Shown here: one piece after another, positions 17,525-25,587 of the stretch
Numbering within the stretch: position 1 is the stretch's first letter
Layout of the letters: every line of letters begins with the position of its first letter
NCBI RefSeq assembly: GCF_001639065.2
Contig: NZ_LQXO02000005.1
Location: 310,001 to 374,000 of the forward strand
DNA length: 64,000 bases
Source of the DNA: Vibrio barjaei
Lineage (GTDB): Bacteria > Pseudomonadota > Gammaproteobacteria > Enterobacterales > Vibrionaceae
Reading direction: 5' to 3'
The notes under the pieces: generated by a model
Seen by the model: only the letters and a program-made list of their open reading frames with translations
What the model was told of the DNA's origin: nothing
Databases searched by the model: none
Translations under genes and position numbers: made by a program

Positions 17525-19679
17525 CAAAGTCAAAAAAATCAGGTGTTTCCAAGTGTTGGGTATTCTTTTTAGCAGTGGAGCTAGCGTTATCTTCGGAACT
17601 TAAGGTTGCTGCTATCTGCTCAGATTGTTTGCTGCGTTCAATAGAAGAGACAATACTCTTTCGTTCTTTGATACCTGTCTGGATAGACTTTGCTGACGAT
17701 GTTTTTAAGTATCGAGCGTCAGCTTTTGCTTGTTTATCGATTTCATCCAGTTTGTTTAAGAACTCAATTTTGTTAGCGAATGAATGTTCTTCATGAAGGC
17801 TTTGTTTTTGTTTGGTTAATTCGATTTCATGAAGGGTCGATTGCCAAATTTGATTACGATACGCTTCAGAGCGATCAGTGAGTTCTAAAGTAATTAGTTC
17901 GTTAGATTCAGGGTCTTTACACCAAATAAAGTTCGTTGAATTTTGGTCGTATCGAACTTCCACTGTGTATCGGCCAAAATTACGAGCTTTGTCTAACCAT
18001 TGTTTATGAATGATTTTGTTAGCGCTGTAATACAGCCCCTTAAAGTAAACGCCCTCCATTCTCACAGTCGCCTTGTCAGCAGGTAGCAAGGCGAAACGAA
18101 GTCGCTCTTCAGGAATCTGAGCTGGCGGTATCATCATTTCTTCTAGCCCGTAGAGATATAAGTCTCTAGGAGAGAAACCAACATCATCACGAGACATCTC
18201 GAAGTTATGGTTGTTCTTTCTAAGGCGGTTGTTATTGGTATAAATGATTGTTCTTATGAGCTTTTCCATGAATGCTTCGAAGGACATCGACGCTTTTCTA
18301 GAAGCGTGTTGCTCTTCCTTGCTGGGTACTTTCATGACTTGACCAGGCACAAATCGAACAGCATTTTGATGAAAGATATCAAATGCTTTCTCGACAGTTC
18401 CTTTACAATCCCCGCGATGATACGGAGCGAAACTGGCGATTGATAAGCCAATTTCGCCCTTAAGCATGCTTTCAATATTACGGTCTGTATACTCGGAACC
18501 TCGATCCATGACTAACTGTGAGCAGACATGGTGGCACGGCCATTCGTTTTCAGTGATTTCAACGCCATAGCGTTTAGCAAACTGGACTTTGTTGGTAAAA
18601 GCATTGAAAAGGGCTTGTGATGCTCCAGTCCAATCTGGGCCGTGAAAACAAGCATGAGTGCCAACAAACATGCCAGACCACGTATCTACAACTAGATAAA
18701 TCACAGGGCGTCCCGTGGCTAACTGATTGGTTTTGTCGTAGGGGTAGCGTATGTATTGATCAACGACTGTTGCATCTATTTCATAGCGGCTTGTGGGGCC
18801 ACGAACACCCTGTCGAGCGAGGCCCGCACGGCCTCGGAAGTCTTTTTGAAAATTGGTCGTGCCGACAGCCTTCCTTATCAATTCAAGTTGATCTACGTTT
18901 TGTTTAAAATGATATTTAAATGCATTTCGTGAAATGAGTTTGGCCCTTGGAACAGGTAAAGCTATCTCATGTGCTTCTTCAATCATTGGTTTAACACGTG
19001 CATACATGAACTTGCGTGTAAACTGATCGTAAAGGTCACTCAGCCTAGCTTTGCCACCGTTTGGAATGGTTTTAGCAAATCGTCGAATATGTTTAATGTC
19101 TTGCTGAGTGACTCCACGATAAGGACTTCCATATCTGGTTTTCGGGCCACTTTTGCCTAACTCAGGGTCTTGGTCAAATGACGGTGCTTCAGGTAAAGAC
19201 TGATTCGTTCCGCAATTTCTCCACAGAGGGAGTAGAGCATTGACATGAGAGCCGTAATACCAGTAACGATTTAAAATTTTTGCTACATAACTGCGGCTGC
19301 GACCTGATGTTTCTATCAATCGATGTAAGATTGAACAGCTATCGATAAAAAGATAGTTGTAACGTAGTTCGTCGTTATCGATTAACGGGGCAATAATGTT
19401 GAAGCTGCTATCTCTGCGTTGTAACCACTTTCTGCGCTTCTTATCCTTCAGTAACTCTTCGTCCGACATGTATAGGTAAGGGCTAAAGGAATGCTCTAGC
19501 ACTTTCCATTTGCCCAGTTCTATTTGGCTCAACGTATCACTTAGCATAATCGTATGAGGCCTTTTAGGTCGTTCAACATTGAGCTGAGTGACAGCAATCA
19601 GGTCGAGGTCTTGGCAAATATCTACGATAAGATATTCAAGCCCTTTTTTGTCATCGACCAATTTTTGATTAATTCTCAT
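17502..19679 (-). CDS. tnsB: TnsB-like DDE transposase
   Basis: A 725-residue retroviral-integrase-type transposase. The catalytic acids are recognisable in RYEIDATVVD (near residue 300), LVMDRGSEYTD (near 391) and KGTVEKAFD (near 429). N-terminal helix-turn-helix segments (IETSGRSRSYVAKILNRYW) precede the core and a Mu-transposase-like beta-barrel follows it. A charged C-terminal tail is expected to contact TnsC. TnsB binds repeated sites at both transposon ends and makes the 3' cuts and strand joins. Its start overlaps the end of tnsA by 11 bases. Confidence 0.9.
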   Translation of the reverse strand: MRINQKLVDDKKGLEYLIVDICQDLDLIAVTQLNVERPKRPHTIMLSDTLSQIELGKWKVLEHSFSPYLYMSDEELLKDKKRRKWLQRRDSSFNIIAPLIDNDELRYNYLFIDSCSILHRLIETSGRSRSYVAKILNRYWYYGSHVNALLPLWRNCGTNQSLPEAPSFDQDPELGKSGPKTRYGSPYRGVTQQDIKHIRRFAKTIPNGGKARLSDLYDQFTRKFMYARVKPMIEEAHEIALPVPRAKLISRNAFKYHFKQNVDQLELIRKAVGTTNFQKDFRGRAGLARQGVRGPTSRYEIDATVVDQYIRYPYDKTNQLATGRPVIYLVVDTWSGMFVGTHACFHGPDWTGASQALFNAFTNKVQFAKRYGVEITENEWPCHHVCSQLVMDRGSEYTDRNIESMLKGEIGLSIASFAPYHRGDCKGTVEKAFDIFHQNAVRFVPGQVMKVPSKEEQHASRKASMSFEAFMEKLIRTIIYTNNNRLRKNNHNFEMSRDDVGFSPRDLYLYGLEEMMIPPAQIPEERLRFALLPADKATVRMEGVYFKGLYYSANKIIHKQWLDKARNFGRYTVEVRYDQNSTNFIWCKDPESNELITLELTDRSEAYRNQIWQSTLHEIELTKQKQSLHEEHSFANKIEFLNKLDEIDKQAKADARYLKTSSAKSIQTGIKERKSIVSSIERSKQSEQIAATLSSEDNASSTAKKNTQHLETPDFFDFDDEQDDS

Positions 19680-20532
19680 CGTGTTGCGTAATCATCATTA
19701 CAGGGCGAAAAACTTCTATGCGCTCATTCAGGTCAACGTCTAGTTGACCTGAATACGCAAGATGTTGAAAGATCTCCAATGCAGCAAGTTCGGTTACATC
19801 GTGTACTAATGATGCGTGATTCAAATGCTGCTTTAGAGTTTTCTCTGGGGTGTTTATAAGGCTTCTGGTTAGAGTGTTTAACATCCCTTCGCACAGTGGG
19901 CCTTCGATTTGACTCTCGCGTATATGATGGTAGGTCTCTCTAAGCCATTGAAGGTTGTATGTTTTGTTGGGGTTTAAGTCTTCATCTGTTATTTGCGTTA
20001 GATGATGGTTATAACGCCCCCAGTACATCTCTTCAATTTTGAACTTTTGTTGGGTTCGTGTGACTTTTTGGGGAGACTCAAATTCAGTACTTAGAGCTGA
20101 GCTCGGTTTATAGTTATACGGCTGAATGCCAAGCTGGTCTCTCGTCGCATCATATAAGGTGACAACGAAATCCGTGGTCATGGTTGCAGCAGGAATATCT
20201 TTACCATCCCTTTCTTTGTATTTAGCAGGGTGCCGATAATTCAGATGTTTAGCCCACTTGAGAGTTTCATTTATCGGTAATGGGTATTGTTCTTGTATAT
20301 CCAAGACTTCAGGATCGTGCTCAAGATGAAAGAATAGAGCAAGCTCACCTAAGCTGAATAAGTGATGGCAGCGTTTCGTCTTGTGACTGAAAACAATATG
20401 AGATAGACCGACACTATTTGAACGTCGAACTGTAATATATGGCTCGTACTCACCATTCTTAATCTTCTTTAGGTGTTTTTCTAATTTTCTGAGCTCATAG
20501 TTTGTTATGTATGGTTGCTTAACTATTTTCAT
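19669..20532 (-). CDS. tnsA: TnsA-like endonuclease of the heteromeric transposase
   Basis: A 287-residue protein that makes the 5' cuts so that the element moves by cut-and-paste. Counting from ATG 20532, the restriction-enzyme-like active site is visible as E63 (SLGELALFF), D121 (TTDFVVTL) and K142 (YKPSSAL), matching E63, D114 and K132 of Tn7 TnsA. A wH-like C-terminal domain (HIRESQIEGPLCEGMLN) follows. ATG 20532 is chosen over GTG 20547 because AGG lies at the right distance. It is the first gene of the leftward operon tnsA-tnsB-tnsC-tniQ-tnsD-orf197-orf162. An intact triad argues for an active element. Confidence 0.88.
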   Translation of the reverse strand: MKIVKQPYITNYELRKLEKHLKKIKNGEYEPYITVRRSNSVGLSHIVFSHKTKRCHHLFSLGELALFFHLEHDPEVLDIQEQYPLPINETLKWAKHLNYRHPAKYKERDGKDIPAATMTTDFVVTLYDATRDQLGIQPYNYKPSSALSTEFESPQKVTRTQQKFKIEEMYWGRYNHHLTQITDEDLNPNKTYNLQWLRETYHHIRESQIEGPLCEGMLNTLTRSLINTPEKTLKQHLNHASLVHDVTELAALEIFQHLAYSGQLDVDLNERIEVFRPVMMITQHDEN

Positions 20533-20955
20533 ATGCCTAACCCTCACTTACTAATATATTGTTAGCAGCCTTTCTAGGTTTTGTCTAACTGGTTGTTCGT
20601 CTAAGCTGTTGTAATTAAAGGATTTATTATAACTTATATAATTAGCTTAGAGCTTAGGGAGCTGAATTAGAATAGCTTGTAATTCAATGTGATATTTGAA
20701 GGGATACATGGAATTTGCAGTTTTTCATTAGGCTTATTTATTATTCCTTATATAAATCGATATAGAATCTAATGTCCTTATATTTCATTGCTTTAAAAAA
20801 GAATTGTTCACGGATCGTACATTTGGAACTCTGACTCAAAAAAAACTGATAAAACATGCAAATTTATTGGTCTGGTTGCTTATTTTCGACAGAGTTAGAT
20901 ATCTTTTTTAAAGGGGCTAATATTACAAACGTGTGATGATTAGTTAGGCTTGGTT
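20533..20955. other. AT-rich gap between tnsA and the Gabija side
   Basis: No ORF that I can support lies here. It must contain the leftward tns promoter and the rightward promoter of the next gene. Three similar AT-rich boxes occur: ACTTATATAA at 20632-20641, CCTTATATAA at 20746-20755 and CCTTATATTT at 20776-20785. The last two are exactly 30 bp apart. They could be regulator sites; they do not resemble the repeats beside gcvP. Confidence 0.35.
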
Positions 20956-21384
20956 ATGGTTAGCGCAGAAAGATTTATCAGTATGGCATGGGAACTAGAG
21001 CTCACCATCTGCTCATTGATAGCTGAGCATACACCAGAGGGCTACTTGGATGTGTGTAGAGACCGAGCTAAGAGTAGAGGCATAGATGTCTTTAATCTGA
21101 ACTTTAATGAGTATGAATCCCCCCTAGCTGCTTTCGCAGCAGAAGAGAATCGAGAACTGGTTGCTACTTTGGAAGGTTGTAGACGCAAGACACTTGTCAT
21201 CTTTGAAGGAGCTGACGCGCTGGCACCTTTGGAGTGTAATGAGACGTTTTGGTTAAGATCTTTACTGGTTAATAGCGATGCTAGTGAGCTTGTTGTTATT
21301 TTCTTGGTTACAAGTGAGGGGAAGGTAAGGTTGTTTCAGGATACTGAGGGAGCGTTCTATCGAGATTGCTTAAACTTGAATTAG
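20956..21384 (+). CDS. Hypothetical P-loop-like protein without Walker A
   Basis: A 142-residue protein with a segment TLVIFEGADAL followed 25 residues later by ELVVIFLVTSEGKVRLF. This resembles the Walker B and sensor-1 strands of an AAA+/TnsC-type ATPase, but no GxxGxGK loop precedes it. It could be a degenerate or truncated ATPase, or an unrelated protein. It stands alone between tnsA and gajA, in the gajA direction, with a 151-base gap to gajA. The ribosome site is weak and the start could also be TTG 20950. Confidence 0.5.
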   Translation: MVSAERFISMAWELELTICSLIAEHTPEGYLDVCRDRAKSRGIDVFNLNFNEYESPLAAFAAEENRELVATLEGCRRKTLVIFEGADALAPLECNETFWLRSLLVNSDASELVVIFLVTSEGKVRLFQDTEGAFYRDCLNLN

Positions 21385-21535
21385 CCTTCAGTCTCGATGC
21401 AGATGATTTAGTCCTTTGTGTGTAGGATACTGAGTGAGTAATATGCAATAAATTGAGCTTTGTCACATGTAGAAGTTGCAAGGTCGATTAGTATCATTGA
21501 CTTAGTCAAAAACTAGCCTTAAGGCCTTGTTCCTC

Positions 21536-23656
21536 ATGCATATTAGTCAGTTGTCCATTGTTAATTTCAAGAACTTTGAACGTTCAAACTTTTACTTCGA
21601 AAAAGACTCAGTTAATACAGTTATTGGAGAAAATGCGTCTGGTAAAACAAACGCATTTCAAGCTATGCGTCTTATTCTAGATGACTCATTACCAGCCAAT
21701 TCAAAGTTTCTATCTGCCGAGGATTTCCATCGTGGAATCGACGAGCCGTTTGGGCATTGGGTCGTAATAACTCTGTACTTTGAAGGGTTGACTGACTCTG
21801 AAGAGCAACAAGTTTTGTCGAACTATATCTTGAATGATGAAGGCAAAAAAGTTGACTCTTCTGATGGTACATACTCATTTATCTATCGCCCCAAGTTTTC
21901 TATAAGACAAGATTTGTATGAGCTTACGTGTAAGCACGATGATAAGATTGCTCGCTCTGAAGCAATCCAAGGCTATTTAAAATCAAAGGCAATCACACGC
22001 GATACCTATGAGCCACTCGCTTTCGTTAGAACTAAGCTCGATTTCACCGATGAAAATACGTATAAAGCTATGGTGGGCGATTTTGATGAGTATAAATTCC
22101 CTGACCCAAGCAAGGAAAGTGAAGCTACACTCGGTAATAAGAAACCACCGTATTTCTCGTTGTTAAATGAAGTTGCTTGTACTTACGTCAAAGCATTAAG
22201 AAATGTTGTCGCAGACCTTCGTTATTATAAAACGAATCCACTTTATAAGTTACTAACTCTAAAAAGCAAAGAGATTGAAGATGATAAGAGTGTTGTAGAC
22301 GACATTGTAGATGTAAACAAAAAGATATCGTCGATCCCTGAGATTAAAGCTCTAAGTGAAGATATATCAAGTTCTTTAGTTAGTACAATAGGGTCTACGT
22401 ATTCTCCGAAGATCAGAGTGTCATCTCAACTACCTGAAGATTTTGTAGAGCTAGTTCAATCACTAGGCTTGGTCGTTGAAGATTCGTTGGACTACCAAGG
22501 TACAGGAAGAATTGAAGATCTCAGCTTAGGTGGTGCAAATTTAATATACTTGGCTTTAAAACTCTACGAATACGAGGTAGTCAGAGATAGTGATGACCAC
22601 ATCACACACTTTTTGATGATTGAGGAGCCTGAAGCTCATATACATACGCACATTCAAAAAACTCTCTTTGAAAACTTCAACTTCAAAAACACTCAGGTAT
22701 TTGTGTCGACCCATTCAACTCAGATTAGCTCTGTATCCAAGATTTCATCTATGAACATTTTGTCACGAAAGCAGACAAAAACTGAGGTGTATTTACCTTC
22801 CAATAAGCTAGAACCTAATCATGTTCAATGTATTGAGCGTTATTTAGATGCGGTGAGGAGCGACATACTCTTTGCAAAGAGTGTAATTTTAGTTGAAGGG
22901 GATGCTGAGCTCATCCTGATACCTGCGCTTGTTAAATCTACTCTTGGAATAAGTTTAGATGAGATGGGTATTAGTCTAATTAAGATGGATGGTACAGTTT
23001 TTAAACATATCTCTGACCTATTCCATAAGGAACGAATAAGAAGTTATTGTGCGATTCTTACCGATCTAGACGAAGCTTTTGCAACCGAAACAAATGATAC
23101 ATTCGCGACAGATGACTTTGTAAAGTCTCAAATGAATGCGGACAAGTCAGGGAAAGAACGCAAAAAAGCCTTAGATATGTATATAGGAGATAATCCATAC
23201 GTTAAAGCATTCTATGCTCAAAATACTTTTGAAACAGAGTTAGTAAAATTTGATCAAAACTCTGAATTATTTACAGAAGTTATGGATTCTAACTATAAAA
23301 AAGGTAAACACCTGAATAATGTCAAGAGTGAAATCGAAGATAAGGATCTGTGTGTTAGATATAACCGTGCTCTTAAGTTTGCTAAGAAGATTGGCAAGGG
23401 TTGGTTAGCTACTCAAATGGTAGAGCACACGCACGTTGATAATCTCCTTCCTGATTATATTTTACAAGCGATTAAGTTTTCTCTTACTGGTAGAAACTTA
23501 GACGATATTTGTTTGAAGATGATGGAATTTAATCTGGAACTTATGAAAGCAAAGGAAAAAGCCGCAGTAGACAAAGAAGATTCATTTGAGAGTAAGTTGA
23601 CCGTGTATAAGTCTTTTTATGCTGATGATACTTTTGTGAGGTTTGTCGAAATATAA
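21536..23656 (+). CDS. gajA: GajA, Gabija ATPase-Toprim nuclease (OLD family)
   Basis: A 706-residue class 2 OLD-family protein. The ABC-type ATPase part shows Walker A GENASGKT (near residue 32), a signature-like LSLGGANLIYLAL, Walker B FLMIEEPEAHIH and an H-loop STHS. The C-terminal Toprim part shows ILVEGDAELIL and LTDLDEAF with the conserved E and DxD. Pairing with the UvrD-like helicase whose start overlaps this stop codon is the defining arrangement of Gabija, where GajA is a nucleotide-sensing DNA nuclease. It is longer than the founding B. cereus GajA (about 580 residues). ATG 21536 is chosen, with AAGG upstream; TTG 21527 is the alternative. Confidence 0.87.
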   Translation: MHISQLSIVNFKNFERSNFYFEKDSVNTVIGENASGKTNAFQAMRLILDDSLPANSKFLSAEDFHRGIDEPFGHWVVITLYFEGLTDSEEQQVLSNYILNDEGKKVDSSDGTYSFIYRPKFSIRQDLYELTCKHDDKIARSEAIQGYLKSKAITRDTYEPLAFVRTKLDFTDENTYKAMVGDFDEYKFPDPSKESEATLGNKKPPYFSLLNEVACTYVKALRNVVADLRYYKTNPLYKLLTLKSKEIEDDKSVVDDIVDVNKKISSIPEIKALSEDISSSLVSTIGSTYSPKIRVSSQLPEDFVELVQSLGLVVEDSLDYQGTGRIEDLSLGGANLIYLALKLYEYEVVRDSDDHITHFLMIEEPEAHIHTHIQKTLFENFNFKNTQVFVSTHSTQISSVSKISSMNILSRKQTKTEVYLPSNKLEPNHVQCIERYLDAVRSDILFAKSVILVEGDAELILIPALVKSTLGISLDEMGISLIKMDGTVFKHISDLFHKERIRSYCAILTDLDEAFATETNDTFATDDFVKSQMNADKSGKERKKALDMYIGDNPYVKAFYAQNTFETELVKFDQNSELFTEVMDSNYKKGKHLNNVKSEIEDKDLCVRYNRALKFAKKIGKGWLATQMVEHTHVDNLLPDYILQAIKFSLTGRNLDDICLKMMEFNLELMKAKEKAAVDKEDSFESKLTVYKSFYADDTFVRFVEI

Positions 23657-25404
23657 TGCCATATCGAAACCTAACTCCAGAGCAAATGGATGCAGTTACC
23701 TACGTCGATGACATGCTACTTTCTGCCTGTCCTGGCTCAGGCAAGACCAAAACTCTGGTTTCTAAGCTTTATCATATTTTAGATAACTCTGAAGATTTGT
23801 TAATAGGTAAGCGTAAAGTAGTAGCTATAACTTATACAAACATCGCAGCAGATACTATCACTGAAAGGTTACTTTCGTACGGAGTAGAAAGTAACTCTTT
23901 ATGGGTGGGAACCATACACGCCTTTTGCCTTCAATGGATTGTTAGACCCAATATTAATAATATACCTCGTTTATGTGGCGGGTTTGTGGTCATAGATGAG
24001 CACGAACGAGAAGCCAAGTTAGTTGAGCTCAAAACACACTACAAGAAAAAAGGTTATGACCAGATAGTTACTTCACTTAACTGCGATTATGAACCCGTGT
24101 ATAAAAAAGGCTCGGTAGAGTATAAGATCGTGATTGATTACCATCGTTATTTGGCCACTAACGATTACATCGACTTTGACCTAATTCTCAACATCAGTTA
24201 CCGATTACTTGTCGCCAACCCACAGATAGCACGCCGTTTAGCAAAACTTTTATACCACGTTCTAGTCGATGAATATCAGGATACGTCGGCCATGCAGTAT
24301 GAGATTCTCAAGCTAATTATTTCTCACAAACAAACTAAACTCACTGTTATTGGGGATAAAGAGCAGGCTATTTACACGGGATTAGGGGCTGTAGTAAAAG
24401 GTAAGAAAGAACTAGAACAGTTTTTTGATCTAGATAAGGGAATAGAAGAGAAACGCCTTACTGGTTGTTTTCGTAGCAGCCAAAGAGTTATCAACCACTA
24501 TCTTAGGTATCAAGATGCTGGTTATGCGGTTAGTGCTCTATCTGAACTTAAGGACTTCCCGTCGGTGGTTCACTTAGAGTCTGCTGTTGATAAAACTCAA
24601 TTGCCTGAGTATATCAAAGGCATTGTTGAGACTCATTTAGCGCAGGGGATTGAAGGACAAGAGATAGCAGTAGTTTGTCCTAGTTGGTTCGATGTGATGG
24701 CATTATCTACAGGAATTGATGCACTAGCGAAATCTTTCGACATTGATGGGTTTTTGATTTCACCAATTCCAAAGAATCAAGACAACCTATGGCTTCCATT
24801 GATTCGGCTAGTATTGCTTAAAGTTAATATGAACAACTTTGTTAAGCGTCGTCGGTTAGCTATCGAACTATCCGATAAATTGTATGATGCGGGTTCTACG
24901 CAGGAGAGAATTGACCCAAGAGCGCTACTAAAAACTGTTAATTCCATATCGCTCAATATGAATAGTGAAATTGAACCTTGGATAGCGTTAGTTATTGAGA
25001 AAGCTTGCGAAAATCTGGAGATTGATCTTTATGAGACGACGGAAGCTTATAAAGCCAAACAAAGCATACTAAGTGCTACTACTGAACGAATGGCTAAGTA
25101 TGGGATGGATTACAAGGCGTCAGACTTGAGCAGATTCTTTTCATCTTCGAATGGAGTAAAAATCACTACATGCCATTCAACGAAAGGGGATGAATATGAC
25201 GTTGTTATCTGTACAGGCCTGCTTAATGGTAAAGTCCCGCATTGGAATGACATTATCGATTGTAGTAGGTCACATCAGGACTATGTTGCTAGAAGATTAC
25301 TTTATGTTATTTCGTCTAGAGCGAGGAAGCACTTATATCTAATTTCTGAAAGTGGGCACAAAACGACCAACGGAAATCCTTACCGACCAACCAGTCAGCT
25401 TTAA
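23656..25404 (+). CDS. gajB: GajB, Gabija UvrD-like helicase
   Basis: A 582-residue superfamily 1 helicase. Visible motifs are Q-motif/Walker A (LTPEQ, then CPGSGKT), Ia (TYTNIAADTI), II (VLVDEYQDTS), III (IGDKEQAIY), IV (GCFRSSQRVINHY), V (TTCHSTKGDEYDVV) and VI (RRLLYVISSRARKHL). In Gabija it forms a complex with GajA and responds to DNA ends or unwinds DNA. Its ATG shares one base with the gajA stop (TAATG), so expression is coupled. A strong terminator follows. Confidence 0.88.
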   Translation: MPYRNLTPEQMDAVTYVDDMLLSACPGSGKTKTLVSKLYHILDNSEDLLIGKRKVVAITYTNIAADTITERLLSYGVESNSLWVGTIHAFCLQWIVRPNINNIPRLCGGFVVIDEHEREAKLVELKTHYKKKGYDQIVTSLNCDYEPVYKKGSVEYKIVIDYHRYLATNDYIDFDLILNISYRLLVANPQIARRLAKLLYHVLVDEYQDTSAMQYEILKLIISHKQTKLTVIGDKEQAIYTGLGAVVKGKKELEQFFDLDKGIEEKRLTGCFRSSQRVINHYLRYQDAGYAVSALSELKDFPSVVHLESAVDKTQLPEYIKGIVETHLAQGIEGQEIAVVCPSWFDVMALSTGIDALAKSFDIDGFLISPIPKNQDNLWLPLIRLVLLKVNMNNFVKRRRLAIELSDKLYDAGSTQERIDPRALLKTVNSISLNMNSEIEPWIALVIEKACENLEIDLYETTEAYKAKQSILSATTERMAKYGMDYKASDLSRFFSSSNGVKITTCHSTKGDEYDVVICTGLLNGKVPHWNDIIDCSRSHQDYVARRLLYVISSRARKHLYLISESGHKTTNGNPYRPTSQL

Positions 25405-25472
25405 GGACGGTATGGTAGTTAAGTTAACGCTATTAAGTTGATTGTTCATATGAGCTACAACGACCCACAAAG

Positions 25473-25502
25473 AAAAGGCGAACCAAACGGTTCGCCTTTT
25501 TT
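25473..25502. terminator. Strong bidirectional terminator after gajB
   Basis: A 12-bp perfect stem AAAAGGCGAACC / GGTTCGCCTTTT with loop AAAC, followed by TT on the plus strand and TC on the minus strand. It can stop gajB transcription, and gcvP transcription coming from the right. Confidence 0.85.
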
Positions 25503-25512
25503 ACTGAAGTTA

Positions 25513-25580
25513 GTTTCCAATTTAGTTATCGGTTTCCAACTCGGTTATCACAGTTTCCAACTTGGTTATCTGTGATCACA
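25513..25580. repeat. Three tandem repeats and terminus: proposed right end of the Tn7-like element
   Basis: GTTTCCAATTTAGTTATC (25513-25530), GTTTCCAACTCGGTTATC (25532-25549) and GTTTCCAACTTGGTTATC (25553-25570) stand in tandem at 19- and 21-bp spacing. They are followed by TGTGATCACA (25571-25580). Read from the chromosome side, the sequence begins TGTGATCACA and then repeats GATAACnnnnTTGGAAAC three times. This is the style of a Tn7-family right end, with TGT at the tip and closely packed TnsB sites. The tip lies 7 bp from the gcvP stop codon. GTTTCC also occurs in the gcv regulator operators, so another reading is possible. The matching left end is not in the window. Confidence 0.6.
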
Positions 25581-25587
25581 TAGAAAA

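Larger units (their letters stand above)
1..25580. mobile_element. Tn7-like transposon carrying defence genes (right part; left end outside window)
   Basis: A complete tnsA-B-C, tniQ and tnsD operon, an end-like repeat block against gcvP, and cargo made almost wholly of defence-type genes (Wadjet-like, AvcD, Gabija, WYL regulator) support one mobile island of at least 25.6 kb. It is unusual in having Gabija between tnsA and the right tip, where Tn7 has nothing. The expected 5-bp target duplication beside the tip would be TAGAA (25581-25585); the other copy cannot be checked here. The left boundary and the unity of the block are inferred. Confidence 0.65.

Noticed and set aside
20533..20955. 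Right transposon end directly beside tnsA
   Set aside because: No TGT/ACA tip with repeated 20-22 bp sites was found; only AT-rich boxes are present.
25513..25570. Repeats next to gcvP as operators of the HTH-cupin regulator
   Set aside because: They share GTTTCC with that operator but lack the paired GGAAAC at three-base spacing, and their tandem order at about 20 bp resembles transposase sites. Not fully excluded.
1..25580. CRISPR array or cas genes expected with a second TniQ
   Set aside because: No regularly spaced repeats with unique spacers and no Cas-like protein were seen. The three repeats at 25513-25570 have no spacers and fit transposon-end sites better.
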